A DNA stretch of 64,000 nt from Bacillus sp. ISL-45. GTDB lineage: Bacteria; Bacillota; Bacilli; Bacillales; Cytobacillaceae. Of this stretch, positions 42,915 to 51,923 are shown piece by piece. Under the pieces are notes generated by a model, which ran no database searches, was not told where the DNA came from, and saw only the letters and a list, made by a program, of their open reading frames with translations. A program made the position numbers and the translations under genes. Every line of letters starts with the position of its first letter. The stretch's first letter is position 1. The stretch covers positions 186,001 to 250,000 of the forward strand of contig NZ_JAGGQQ010000008.1 in the NCBI RefSeq assembly GCF_018613195.1, in the 5' to 3' direction.

Positions 42915-43619
42915 CTAGTATAAATCCTCATCTTCAAAAAAGTTCCTCTTCACTGTTAGTATGTGTTTTTTAACCATTTCTGCGGCTAGTGAAGAGTTTC
43001 TTTCCTTTATAGAATTAAGAATTAATTGATGCTCTTGATGATATATATTTATTCGTTCAGGAGTTAAGCTCCTCTTTTTTATAGAACCCCATAAGGTCTC
43101 CATTCGAACATTATTTATTAATGTTGTAAATTTAATCAATAAGCTGTTTTTTGCTGCTTGTGCGATCCCTTGATGAAATTGACCATCCCAATGTTCAAAT
43201 TCGGTAAACTTATCTTGATTATTTTTCATCTCGCTAAGACACTTTTCTAAAAAAGTTATATCCTCTTGGTTAGCGTTTAAAGCAGCAAGCTTACCTAAAT
43301 ATGGCTCTAACGCAATCCTCGCTTCAAAGACTTCTAACGGGCTTGTTTGGGTTTCAATTTCAGAAATAAGTTTATCTATTTCAGAAATTGAAGAAATCTT
43401 AATAAAAGTCCCTTGTCCGACCCTACTATCAATTAGCCCAATAATTTCAAGTGCTCTAAGAGCCTCTCTAACAGTGGCTCTACTTGTTCCAAAGGATTCA
43501 GCAAGACTCCGTTCTGGAGGAAGACGGTCACCATCCTGAAATTGTCCTTCTTCTATTTTATTCCTTATTTGCATAGCTATTTGGAGAAAAGCCTTATTTT
43601 GTTGAATTGGAGAAAACAT
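42915..43619 (-). CDS. GntR family regulator, FadR subfamily
   Basis: About 234 residues: winged HTH at residues 5-75 (DRLPPERSLAESFGTSRATV, REALRALEIIGLI) and an all-helical FCD ligand domain (EARIALEPYLG, HWDGQFHQGIAQAAKN, HQLILNSIKERN) with metal-binding Asp/His residues. It probably represses the hydrolase and TRAP-transporter genes through the two operators at 44708 and 44879. Start ATG 43619 (the frame opens one codon earlier at TTG) after AAAGGTGATT. Ligand likely the imported organic acid. Confidence 0.9.
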   Translation of the reverse strand: MFSPIQQNKAFLQIAMQIRNKIEEGQFQDGDRLPPERSLAESFGTSRATVREALRALEIIGLIDSRVGQGTFIKISSISEIDKLISEIETQTSPLEVFEARIALEPYLGKLAALNANQEDITFLEKCLSEMKNNQDKFTEFEHWDGQFHQGIAQAAKNSLLIKFTTLINNVRMETLWGSIKKRSLTPERINIYHQEHQLILNSIKERNSSLAAEMVKKHILTVKRNFFEDEDLY

Positions 43620-43712
43620 CAATAATCAATCACCTTTCCTCTCCTAGTATAATGATTTTATCTAATATCACATACAAAGGAAAGAAACTATTAATAAATT
43701 GGATAATTTCTT

Positions 43713-44627
43713 TTATATAACCGTGTTCCTTAAAATCCCAATACCGCTTATTTCTACTTCAACAGAGTCTCCAGGTTGAAGAAATTTAGGTGGATTAAAG
43801 CCCATTCCAACCCCAGAAGGAGTACCGGTTGCGATAATATCTCCTGCCTCTAGAGTCATTCCATCAGATAATACGGAAACTGTAGTTGGAATATCAAAAA
43901 TTAGTTTGCTAGTATTTGAATTCTGCCTAATCTCTCCATTTACAGTGCATTTAATATCAAGGTTATCATAGTTTGGAACCGAACTTTTATGAACGAGATA
44001 AGGACCCATAGGAGCAAAGGTATCTAAACTTTTTCCCCGGTACCATTGAGAATGCTTTTTCTGCAAATCGCGAGCAGTAACGTCATTAATGATCGTAAAG
44101 CCAAAAATATGATCCATAACATTTTCTTTCGGAATATTGGTACCTCTTTTGCCGATAACAACAGCTAATTCTGCCTCATAATCCAATTCAGTAGTTATAC
44201 CTTGATGACTAAATATTGCTTCACCAGGATGATTAACAGAAGTAACAGATTTCGAAAAGATTACAGGATACTTAGGGACTGCAATACTTTCATCCTTAGT
44301 TTTTTCAAATTCCAATGCATGCTCTTTGTAGTTCTTCCCTAAGCAAAAAATATCTTTTTCAGGCCTTGGAATAGGTGCTTTTAAAGTTACTTCTTCTAGT
44401 TGTAATAAAAAGGGATAATTATCATTAGTGTCAACATTTGAGATTATTTCGTTTATTTTTCCAATAAGTTCCTCGCCGTGTTTTACTATTTCCAATAAAG
44501 AAACATCTAACTTATTTGTTCCGAAAAAATATTCCTCTGCTGTACCTAGTGCAATTATCTTGCTGTGATCTTTAGTTAAAACCCCAGCCTTTGTTAGTCC
44601 GTTATATTCAAAAGTTACGAAAAACAT
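43713..44627 (-). CDS. fumarylacetoacetate hydrolase family protein
   Basis: About 304 residues. The FAH fold is shown by CLGKNYKEHALEF, the metal-binding ELDYEAELAVVIGKRG, FTIINDVTARDLQ, and the C-terminal GDIIATGTPSGVGMGF. These enzymes cleave acylpyruvates, fumarylpyruvate-like or 2-keto-3-deoxy sugar acids, or act as oxaloacetate decarboxylases. With a TRAP importer next door, the substrate is a carboxylic acid brought in from outside (inference). ATG 44627 follows GGGAGG; the frame opens at 44642. Confidence 0.88.
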   Translation of the reverse strand: MFFVTFEYNGLTKAGVLTKDHSKIIALGTAEEYFFGTNKLDVSLLEIVKHGEELIGKINEIISNVDTNDNYPFLLQLEEVTLKAPIPRPEKDIFCLGKNYKEHALEFEKTKDESIAVPKYPVIFSKSVTSVNHPGEAIFSHQGITTELDYEAELAVVIGKRGTNIPKENVMDHIFGFTIINDVTARDLQKKHSQWYRGKSLDTFAPMGPYLVHKSSVPNYDNLDIKCTVNGEIRQNSNTSKLIFDIPTTVSVLSDGMTLEAGDIIATGTPSGVGMGFNPPKFLQPGDSVEVEISGIGILRNTVI

Positions 44628-44707
44628 ATACTTACCTCCCATTGTAAATGATTTGTTTTTTACGCTGATAAATCACTGATAATAAACGGGTAATTAAATT
44701 ATTGGTC

Positions 44708-44724
44708 AATTGGTCTAGCCAATT
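44708..44724. promoter_or_regulatory. FadR-type operator 1
   Basis: AATTGGTCTAGCCAATT: inverted arms AATTGG and CCAATT around TCTAG. It lies about 80 bp before the FAH gene and is identical in core to operator 2. Confidence 0.75.
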
Positions 44725-44837
44725 AAATTATAAATATACTTATAAAAAATTGTCAATCACTTTTCGTAACGGAAAAACAAGTGGTTTATCTCAGGTTTGA
44801 TTTATTAGTTATAATATTCTAAATTGTTTAAAAACTA

Positions 44838-44866
44838 TTGACTTTGATTTTTTCATCTGATTTAAT
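44838..44866 (+). promoter_or_regulatory. sigma-A-like promoter for the TRAP operon
   Basis: TTGACT at 44838-44843 and TTTAAT at 44861-44866, spaced by 17 bp. Operator 2 starts 13 bp further on, over the start region. Confidence 0.5.
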
Positions 44867-44878
44867 CTAATTATGGTT

Positions 44879-44894
44879 AATTGGTCTAGCCAAT
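44879..44894. promoter_or_regulatory. FadR-type operator 2
   Basis: AATTGGTCTAGCCAAT, the same core as operator 1, 20 bp before the TAXI gene start and just downstream of its promoter, so bound repressor would block transcription. Confidence 0.75.
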
Positions 44895-44913
44895 AAAATT
44901 TAGGGGGGTCCTT

Positions 44914-45936
44914 ATGAGAAAGTATTCAGGATTATTGTTAATTTTGGTACTCATTTTCTCAGCCTTATTAATGGGGTGTGCAGCTACAAATCAATCTAGT
45001 GGAAATTCAAATGAAAGCGCTTCCGAAAATGACAAAGGGAATAAAAACACAGGTAAAGACGTGCAGATATCATTTGGTGGAAGTGCACCTGGTGGAGTTT
45101 ACTTCTATATGGTAGGAGTTTTAGCCAACCTATTATCTGAAGAACTTCCAGGAATTAATGTTACTAATGTTTCTACAGGTGCATCTGTAGCTAATGTAAT
45201 TGGAATAGCAAATGGAGAACTTGACTTCGGATTAACTTATGGGTCGTTAATAAAAGAAGCGTGGAATGGAACTGATACATTCAAGGATCAAGGTGAACAG
45301 AAAATGATCAGAGGGATTGCAAAAGCATATGAGAGCCCGCATTACTTTGTCGCAATGAAAGATTCAGGCATTACATCTATGGCTGACTTGAAGGGGAAAA
45401 AAGTTTCAGTAGGGCCTCCTGGGTCAGGCGCGCAGTATAATACCGATATTATTCTAAATATATTAGGTATTGATGTTAAAAGGGAGTTTTTATCATTTGC
45501 TGATGCTGGAACAGCCTTAAAAGAAGGCAGAATAGACGCATTTGGTCAAAGTGGCGCTCCATCAGGTGCAGTAACAGAGCTTGCGGAAACCTCCGATATT
45601 GTAATTATCCCATTTAGTGATGAGGAAATGGATCAACTTGAGAAAGAAACAGGTTTTTATACAACTGGTCAACTAAAGGCTAATACCTATAAAGGAATCG
45701 ATCAGGAAATTCAAATGCCGATGTTTACAGTTTATTGGATAGCTCATAAAGATGTTGATGATGAAACTGTAGAGAAAATCCTTGAAGTAGCAATGGATGA
45801 GAATAATCGTAAAACATTAGTGGATGGTTACCCTTTATGGTCTGAACTAACACCCGATATTGAAAATTTCGAAAAACTTGGTGTACCGTTTCATCCAGGA
45901 GCAGTCAATTATTATAATAAAAACAATTTAAAATAA
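44914..45936 (+). CDS. TAXI family TRAP transporter solute-binding lipoprotein
   Basis: A 340-residue lipoprotein: signal peptide with lipobox LLMGC (Cys22), a Ser/Asn-rich linker, and the TAXI-type binding domain (SFGGSAPGGVYFYMVG, ANGELDFGLTYG, KVSVGPPGSG). TAXI proteins deliver organic acids or amino acids such as glutamate to a fused TRAP permease, encoded 80 bp downstream. ATG follows AGGGGGG. A hairpin after the gene may raise its expression over the permease. Confidence 0.93.
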   Translation: MRKYSGLLLILVLIFSALLMGCAATNQSSGNSNESASENDKGNKNTGKDVQISFGGSAPGGVYFYMVGVLANLLSEELPGINVTNVSTGASVANVIGIANGELDFGLTYGSLIKEAWNGTDTFKDQGEQKMIRGIAKAYESPHYFVAMKDSGITSMADLKGKKVSVGPPGSGAQYNTDIILNILGIDVKREFLSFADAGTALKEGRIDAFGQSGAPSGAVTELAETSDIVIIPFSDEEMDQLEKETGFYTTGQLKANTYKGIDQEIQMPMFTVYWIAHKDVDDETVEKILEVAMDENNRKTLVDGYPLWSELTPDIENFEKLGVPFHPGAVNYYNKNNLK

Positions 45937-45947
45937 TGTACAAACTG

Positions 45948-45980
45948 AGAAGGCCCTAATGTTATTATGCCGGGCCTTCT
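45948..45980 (+). terminator. intra-operon hairpin between TAXI protein and permease
   Basis: AGAAGGCCC (45948-45956) pairs with GGGCCTTCT (45972-45980). No long T run, so read-through is expected. Confidence 0.6.
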
Positions 45981-46015
45981 TATAAACTTAATTTTATTAT
46001 TAGGAGAGGATCTCT

Positions 46016-47890
46016 ATGCAGACAAGGAATTTGCAAGGGCCATGGAGTATGGCTTTTCGATACACCGCTATTGCTTTCTCCCTCTTTTATTTGTATGCAG
46101 CCGGAATAGGCCTAGTTTCTACAGAACTACATAGAGGATTATATTTATTATTTAACTTGGCACTAGGTTTTATGATCTATCCTCTAGTCAGAAAAAAAGG
46201 TGGCGGTACGAAGGTTCCATTTTATGACCTTGTTTTAATAGGCTTAACCATTTTATCCTTTGGGTATTGGATTTTGGAATATAAAAATTATGTTACCAGA
46301 GCAATGATGCCCAATGACTTTGATTTTTGGTTTGGAATCATTGCTATAATTCTCCTTTTTGAAATTACACGTAGGGTATTAGGGAATGTACTATTAATTA
46401 TTGGCCTTGTTTTTTTTCTTCAATTATACTTCGGACCTTATTTACCTGGTAACTTAGCACATTCAGGATTTAGCATTGAACGAATAGTAGAATTTAATTA
46501 CAGTTCTATGGAAGGGATTTTTGGAGTAATCACACAAACGTTTGCAACTTACGTCCTGCCATTCATCATTTTAGGAGCGTTTTTTGAAAAGTCTGGTGCG
46601 GGTGACTTCTTTATTAAACTTGCAGTATCATTAACGAAAGGTTGGTCTGGTGGACCGGCTAAAGTAGCTGTTATAGCTAGCGGTGTCTTTGGTTCAATAA
46701 GTGGAAGTTCAGTTGCTAATGTTGTATCTACAGGTGCTTTTACCATACCAATGATGAAAAGGGTTGGTTTTAAACCTCATGTCGCAGGTGCCATTGAAGC
46801 AGCGGCTTCTACTGGTGGACAGTTCTTACCTCCAGTAATGGGCGCAGGTGCCTTTTTACTGGCAACTTTGACGGAAACTTCATACACGCAAATTGCACTA
46901 ATGAACGTAATACCAGCCTTGCTTTACTTTTATTGGGTAGGAAGTGCTGTCCATTTTGAAGCGAAACGTTATAACATCATGGGTTTACCGGAAAATGAAA
47001 TCCCTGATTTTTGGATTACTCTTAAGTCAGGTTGGTTTTTCTTTGCCCCTTTAGCTTTGATCGTAATCGTATTAGTTTTAGGTTTCTCTCCGGCTCTAGC
47101 TGCATTTTGGGCTATTATTTCAACTATTGTACTAAGCTGGATTAACAAAAATACGAGAATGGGAGTCAAAGAAGTTCTTGATGCTTTGGAGATTGGAGGA
47201 AAAAATAATCTGTCTGTAGGTGCTTCGATTGGTATGCTCGGTATAATTATGGGAGGGATGGTTTTAGCTGGATTAGGTGCTAAATTCTCTTCTTTAGTTG
47301 TTTCGTTATCTGGTGGAATTGTATTAATAAGTATTGCGCTAGTCGCTTTTGTAGGAGCCTTAATTGGTATGGGGGCAACACAAACAGCAACTTATCTAAT
47401 TGTAGCTATGATAACCGTCCCGGGAATGATTGCTCTTGGAATTGATAAGGTAACAGCTCACATTATTGCATTCTGGTTCTCAGCTATTTCTAACGTAACA
47501 CCACCTGTTTGTGTATCAGCATTTGCAGCAGCCTCAATAGCAAAAGCAGATCCTATGAAAACTGGCTTTACGGGGGTTAAATACAGTCTGTTACTATTCA
47601 TTCTCCCCTTTACATTTGTTTATTTCCCAGAAATTCTATTACAGGGATCTATAGGGGAAATAATCTATGCAGTAATTAGCTTTGCCATTGCAATACCTAT
47701 TCTAGCGGCAGGAATACAAGGGTTTTTGATTAGAGACCTGACGATATTGCAGAGGGCAGCTTTGCTAATAGCAGGAATAATGATGTTTATACCAACATTT
47801 TGGACTGATTTAATAGGTATAGTGGTAGTTTTGGTCGTCTATTTTATACAGAAAAATGTCTCTAAGCCAGTTAGTCTAGATGTCAATTGA
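46016..47890 (+). CDS. TRAP transporter fused permease (DctQM type)
   Basis: A 624-residue protein with about 16-18 membrane helices. The N-terminal part (about 1-150) corresponds to the small DctQ subunit and the rest to DctM, with hallmark stretches SGSSVANVVSTGAFTIPMM and AIEAAASTGGQFLPPVMGAG. It drives sodium- or proton-coupled uptake of the ligand of the TAXI lipoprotein. Fused permeases are the rule for TAXI systems. ATG follows AGGAGAGG. Confidence 0.93.
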   Translation: MQTRNLQGPWSMAFRYTAIAFSLFYLYAAGIGLVSTELHRGLYLLFNLALGFMIYPLVRKKGGGTKVPFYDLVLIGLTILSFGYWILEYKNYVTRAMMPNDFDFWFGIIAIILLFEITRRVLGNVLLIIGLVFFLQLYFGPYLPGNLAHSGFSIERIVEFNYSSMEGIFGVITQTFATYVLPFIILGAFFEKSGAGDFFIKLAVSLTKGWSGGPAKVAVIASGVFGSISGSSVANVVSTGAFTIPMMKRVGFKPHVAGAIEAAASTGGQFLPPVMGAGAFLLATLTETSYTQIALMNVIPALLYFYWVGSAVHFEAKRYNIMGLPENEIPDFWITLKSGWFFFAPLALIVIVLVLGFSPALAAFWAIISTIVLSWINKNTRMGVKEVLDALEIGGKNNLSVGASIGMLGIIMGGMVLAGLGAKFSSLVVSLSGGIVLISIALVAFVGALIGMGATQTATYLIVAMITVPGMIALGIDKVTAHIIAFWFSAISNVTPPVCVSAFAAASIAKADPMKTGFTGVKYSLLLFILPFTFVYFPEILLQGSIGEIIYAVISFAIAIPILAAGIQGFLIRDLTILQRAALLIAGIMMFIPTFWTDLIGIVVVLVVYFIQKNVSKPVSLDVN

Positions 47891-48002
47891 CATGTGAAGA
47901 GGGACATGGATAGGAAACTCGTTTCCCATTCGAGAGTTGAAATAGAGGGTAAGGAGGCATCGGGCTGTTCCTTATGCTTCTTTTTATACTTGAAATTAAA
48001 GA

Positions 48003-48031
48003 GAGACATAGGTACACGTGCCCTATGTCTC
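48003..48031. terminator. stem-loop downstream of the acyltransferase gene
   Basis: GAGACATAGG (48003-48012) pairs with CCTATGTCTC (48022-48031). It lies between two converging genes; T-rich sequence follows on the - strand after TCTC. Confidence 0.55.
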
Positions 48032-48046
48032 CCGGGTAATTCAATT

Positions 48047-49216
48047 TTAGTTTCTGCCATAAGTACTGGTATTATTCGGCACAAGATGTCCGTCACCAGG
48101 CCGGTTTGCTTTTAACCCAAAAAGAACACGCAGAATATTTACTCTTCGAATGATCAACTCATATAAGCCCATTATGATTAAAAATGCTGATGAGATTAAA
48201 AAAATCAATTTTACAGGTACAGCCCAATCCAGGTTATAGATGAGAAACCCTAACAGAATGATGACAGGCTGATGAAGCACATAAAACGGCATAGACGCTT
48301 CACTCGAGTATTTCAATGCTCTATTGGAAACGTTCAGATACTTATCGCCTAAGCTGAGAATAAAGAAGATCATGTTCCATACCAGCAGGACACGGGTCAG
48401 CATGAATACTGCCCAACCAAATGAAATCTCCATGGGGAATCCGAAGAAAAATACCCAGGATATATAGGCAGCTGTACTCAGTATGCTCATAGCTCCAGCT
48501 AGAATCCCTATTTTACGGACAAACGCCCTCAATGATTCTCTCGTAAAAAAGTAAAATCCCAAAATATATAGTAGTAGATAAAAAATGATTCCCCAGCTCG
48601 CTAAATTTACAACATTGTTGACGGTCAAAGCGGCGATTGATAAAGGGATAGGGATGAATAAATAATGAAGAATATTAAATTCCTTACCAGCTGCCATTCC
48701 CTTAGTTTTTAGGAAAAAAGGCAGCGTAATGACTGAAAATAACAGTAACATTAAAAGATACCACAGATGATGTCCAAAGAATGCAAAATTCCCGTTACCG
48801 CCCATTTCCAGATAGAGTCCATCAAAGTAATGAGGAAAGAATTCCAGAAATGAGCCCTCAAATTGATGATTCGTTATTCTTTCAATATACACCTGGGGAG
48901 GTGACAGCAGAAAGATCCCCAAAAGCAAGGGTAAACCAAGCCGTAAAAGCCTTTCTTTGACAAAACTTTTTGGATTTCGTCTGCTTAATGCATAGTAAGT
49001 AGCCATTCCTGATACTACAAAGAAAATAGGCATGATCCAATTCCCCACTAACAGAGAGAAAAATTCGATATATGTATGGTTAATTGAGTTGTTTTTAATG
49101 TGCCAATCAAACGAATTAAAAAACATTGAACAATGATAAAGGAACACGAGCAGCATCGCCAATACCTTTATCCAGTCCAAATCATAATGTCTAGCTAACT
49201 TTGTATTATTTTCCAT
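48047..49216 (-). CDS. acyltransferase family 3 membrane protein
   Basis: About 389 residues with ten or so membrane helices. The acyltransferase-3 signature is visible: DLDWIKVLAMLLVFLYHCS with the catalytic-type His near residue 30 and MPIFFVVSGM, then R-L-L-R-L-G-L-P-L-L-L. Such proteins transfer acetyl groups to surface polysaccharides or lipids; some relatives act in osmolyte or antibiotic chemistry. ATG 49216 has GGAGGGG; the frame opens 15 bases upstream at TTG. It stands alone. Confidence 0.85.
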   Translation of the reverse strand: MENNTKLARHYDLDWIKVLAMLLVFLYHCSMFFNSFDWHIKNNSINHTYIEFFSLLVGNWIMPIFFVVSGMATYYALSRRNPKSFVKERLLRLGLPLLLGIFLLSPPQVYIERITNHQFEGSFLEFFPHYFDGLYLEMGGNGNFAFFGHHLWYLLMLLLFSVITLPFFLKTKGMAAGKEFNILHYLFIPIPLSIAALTVNNVVNLASWGIIFYLLLYILGFYFFTRESLRAFVRKIGILAGAMSILSTAAYISWVFFFGFPMEISFGWAVFMLTRVLLVWNMIFFILSLGDKYLNVSNRALKYSSEASMPFYVLHQPVIILLGFLIYNLDWAVPVKLIFLISSAFLIIMGLYELIIRRVNILRVLFGLKANRPGDGHLVPNNTSTYGRN

Positions 49217-49346
49217 AAATTTCCCCTCCAAGTTAAATATATCTTTTTATTTGGATAAAATACATATGTTTTTAAGATAGGTTCCCATGCCATTAAGGAG
49301 TTGAAGGGGATAGAGGAGGGGTTTTGAGGCAGTTGGACGAAACTGT

Positions 49347-49395
49347 ACCCTGTGCAGCAGACGAGTGAAAATAGTCTGCCGCACAGGGTCTTTTT
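49347..49395 (+). terminator. orphan rho-independent terminator
   Basis: ACCCTGTGCAGCAGAC (49347-49362) pairs with GTCTGCCGCACAGGGT (49374-49389) with one mismatch, followed by CTTTTTCTC. No + strand gene lies between 47890 and this site. Confidence 0.75.
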
Positions 49396-49507
49396 CTCGT
49401 CCAAAAGGTAAAAATGGGAAGGAAGAATGTTGGGAGTAACAAAATGTTCACATGGAAAAATCAAAAAAGGGATTGAAAGGGGTTTCATAAAGTGCTATTA
49501 TGACTAC

Positions 49508-49519
49508 GTAAACGTTTTC
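49508..49519. promoter_or_regulatory. LacI-family operator upstream of the regulator
   Basis: GTAAACGTTTTC, close to the perfect palindrome at 50590-50601 (one mismatch). Located 36 bp before the LacI start; suggests autoregulation. Also fits a loose cre. Confidence 0.6.
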
Positions 49520-49554
49520 GTTATTTAACTTATTTTTTATAAAGTAGGTGGGAT

Positions 49555-50562
49555 ATGTCCTATACTATTAAAGATGTTGCGAAGAAAGCAAATGTCTCGA
49601 TTGCAACCGTTTCGAGGATTCTGAATGGCCAGGCAGGCTATTCGGAAAAGACCAAAATTAAAGTAATGAAGGTCATCGAGGAGCTTGGATACTCGCCGAA
49701 TGCTGTAGCCAGAGGGTTGATCAATAAAAGAACCCATACAATCGGCGTCCTTTTCCCTAAACTCTCCAGTTCACTTGTAACAGACCTGCTGGATGGGATT
49801 GAAAAGGCTGCAAATGAGAGCGGTTCCAGCGTCATTGTCTGCCACACCGAATCAAATGGTGAAAAGACCATGAACTATCTTCAGCTGTTGATTGAAAAGC
49901 GAGTGGATGGGATTGTTTTTGCGAGTGAAATCCTTAAGGATGAATACTATCAATATGTCACGAAATCCAAAGTTCCCATCGTTCTTTTATCAACAGAATC
50001 GTATGCATTCCCCGTTCCTTACGTTAAGGTGAATGACTTTCACGCGGCTTATTCAGCTGCGATGTATTTAATCGATAAAGGTCATACAGAAATTGGCATG
50101 ATCAGCGGGAATAAGGATGATATAGTGGCTGGGAAACCGAGGATTGACGGGTTTCAGAAGGCTCTGGCAGACCATGGGATTCCCTGTGGTGAGAGAAATA
50201 TCGTGAACAGCAGAGGATTTGGTTTTCGTGAGGGGATCGTTGGGTTGCCAAAAATGAAAGAACAACTTCCGGATGTAACAGCCATATTTGCTGCAAGTGA
50301 TGAAATAGCAATGGGTGTATTATCATCCGCTTACCAGCAGGGAATAAAGGTTCCGGAAGAGCTGTCCGTCATTGGTTTCGATAATTTAAACCTTGCAGAA
50401 ATGACGATACCGCCGCTCACGACCATTGGCCAGCCGCTGGTTAAAATGGGAGAAATTGCAGCACAAATGTTATTTAAGATATTGGAAACAGGTGAAATCC
50501 CCGAAAGCCGGATTATGCCTCATAAAGTAATTGAAAGATTAAGTGTAAAAGAGAGAATCTAA
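49555..50562 (+). CDS. LacI family transcriptional regulator
   Basis: A 335-residue repressor with N-terminal HTH (TIKDVAKKANVSIATVSRIL), hinge helix (NAVARGLINKRT) and a periplasmic-binding-like ligand domain. It precedes an ABC oligosaccharide importer and two alpha-glucosidases and would control them through the palindrome at 50590-50601. In Bacillus, similar regulators respond to malto- or isomalto-oligosaccharides. ATG follows AGGTGGGAT. Confidence 0.92.
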   Translation: MSYTIKDVAKKANVSIATVSRILNGQAGYSEKTKIKVMKVIEELGYSPNAVARGLINKRTHTIGVLFPKLSSSLVTDLLDGIEKAANESGSSVIVCHTESNGEKTMNYLQLLIEKRVDGIVFASEILKDEYYQYVTKSKVPIVLLSTESYAFPVPYVKVNDFHAAYSAAMYLIDKGHTEIGMISGNKDDIVAGKPRIDGFQKALADHGIPCGERNIVNSRGFGFREGIVGLPKMKEQLPDVTAIFAASDEIAMGVLSSAYQQGIKVPEELSVIGFDNLNLAEMTIPPLTTIGQPLVKMGEIAAQMLFKILETGEIPESRIMPHKVIERLSVKERI

Positions 50563-50575
50563 TGGCTCTCTTTTT
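50549..50575 (+). terminator. weak terminator after the LacI gene
   Basis: AAGAGAG (50549-50555) pairs with CTCTCTT (50566-50572), and T residues follow. It overlaps the stop codon of the regulator. Confidence 0.5.
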
Positions 50576-50589
50576 CTCAGGACATTTGA

Positions 50590-50601
50590 GTAAACGTTTA
50601 C
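50590..50601. promoter_or_regulatory. LacI-family operator of the ABC importer operon
   Basis: GTAAACGTTTAC is a perfect 12-bp palindrome with the central CG typical of LacI-family operators, 34 bp before the binding-protein gene. Confidence 0.7.
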
Positions 50602-50634
50602 GTAAATGAGCGTAAAAACTTAGGAGGTATATAC

Positions 50635-51867
50635 ATGATTAAGAAAATGACAGCAGGTGTAATGGCATTAGCAATGGGAGCATCTTTACTAGCGGGCTGT
50701 TCCTCAGACAAAGCAGAAGATGGAAAAGTTACGCTAGAACTTTTTTCTAATAAATCCGAAAGCATTCAGACTTACAAAGGGTTAATAGCAGAATTCGAAA
50801 AGCAAAATCCGGATATCAAGATCAAGCTGGATGCACCGCCTGAAGCGGAAACCGTTTTAAAGACACGTCTGACTAAAAATGATCTTCCGGATCTTATGTC
50901 CATTGCCGGCAACGCAACTTATGGTGAGTTAGGGCGTGCAGGTGTATTGGAAGACTTCTCAGGTGCAGAACTGGAAAAGAAAGTTCAGCCTTCCTATATT
51001 GACATGGTTAACCGTCTAGTTGGACCTGAAGAAAAGGGCACATTTGGCCTTCCATATGCTACTAATGCAAATGCTGTTATCTATAATAAAGCAAAGTTTG
51101 AAGAGCATGGACTGACGGTTCCAACTACTTGGGATGAGTTTGTCGCAAGCCTGGAAAAAGTGAAAGCAGCGGGAGACACTCCGATCTACTTTACATTGAA
51201 GGATGCATGGACAGGCATGATTGCCTGGAACTCCCTTGGTGCTAATGTAGCTGGTGAAGATTTCGCACAAAAGAAGAATGCCGGTGAAGCATCATTCGTT
51301 GAAAACTATGATGAAGTAGCGGATAAAATGGCGACATTGGTGAAATATGGCCACAAGGACAATATGGGTGTTGCCTATGGTGACGGAAATAATGCGTTTG
51401 CCAACGGAAAGTCTGTCTTCTATCTTCAAGGAAACTGGGCTATTCCAGAAATCCTGAAAGCAAATCCTGATATGGAATTGGGAGTGTTCCCAATGCCGGT
51501 TACAAACGACCCTGCAAAAAATAAATTGGTATCAGGTGTTGACGTACTCCTTACAGTAAACAAAGATACAGAGCATAAAGAAGAAGCAATGAAGTTTGTT
51601 GAATTCATGATGGATCAAGAAACAGCTAAAAAGTATATCGACGAGCAAAAAGCATTCTCTGCAGTTGAAGGTGTATACCAGGAAAATCCTGTTTTTGAAG
51701 GAATCAAAGGAAACTTTGAAACTGGTGCGATTACAAGCTTCCCGGATCACTATTACCCAGCAGGAATGGGAGCTGAAAACTTGGTGCAGGAATTCCTGAT
51801 CAAGAAAGACAAGGAAAAGTTCCTGAAAAAGATGGACAGCGAGTGGGAAAAAGTACAAAATCGTTAA
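50635..51867 (+). CDS. ABC oligosaccharide-binding lipoprotein
   Basis: A 410-residue family 1 binding protein. Lipobox LLAGC (Cys22) after a signal peptide, then the typical N-terminal lobe (LELFSNKSESIQTYKGLIAE), KTRLTKNDLPDLM, and NAFANGKSVFYLQGNW. With the two permeases and two alpha-glucosidases it would bind isomalto- or related gluco-oligosaccharides (inference). ATG follows AGGAGG. A hairpin downstream separates it from the permeases. Confidence 0.93.
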   Translation: MIKKMTAGVMALAMGASLLAGCSSDKAEDGKVTLELFSNKSESIQTYKGLIAEFEKQNPDIKIKLDAPPEAETVLKTRLTKNDLPDLMSIAGNATYGELGRAGVLEDFSGAELEKKVQPSYIDMVNRLVGPEEKGTFGLPYATNANAVIYNKAKFEEHGLTVPTTWDEFVASLEKVKAAGDTPIYFTLKDAWTGMIAWNSLGANVAGEDFAQKKNAGEASFVENYDEVADKMATLVKYGHKDNMGVAYGDGNNAFANGKSVFYLQGNWAIPEILKANPDMELGVFPMPVTNDPAKNKLVSGVDVLLTVNKDTEHKEEAMKFVEFMMDQETAKKYIDEQKAFSAVEGVYQENPVFEGIKGNFETGAITSFPDHYYPAGMGAENLVQEFLIKKDKEKFLKKMDSEWEKVQNR

Positions 51868-51876
51868 TCCGCAAAG

Positions 51877-51905
51877 AAGCCAGGGTGTCTTATGCCCTGG
51901 CTTTC
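51877..51905 (+). terminator. intra-operon stem-loop after the binding protein
   Basis: AAGCCAGGG (51877-51885) pairs with CCCTGGCTT (51895-51903), followed by TCT. Same arrangement as at 689-730 in the first ABC operon. Confidence 0.65.
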
Positions 51906-51923
51906 TAAAAAGGAGTTGTCAAC

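Larger units (their letters stand above)
49217..49554. other. gene-free stretch with an orphan terminator and a LacI operator
   Basis: Contains the acyltransferase promoter region, a strong + strand terminator (49347-49395) with no visible gene before it, and an operator before the LacI gene. An untranslated RNA ending at the terminator is possible. Confidence 0.5.

Noticed and set aside
49195-49488. Minus-strand ORF of 97 codons before the acyltransferase
   Set aside because: Overlaps the orphan terminator and the acyltransferase leader; no ribosome site.
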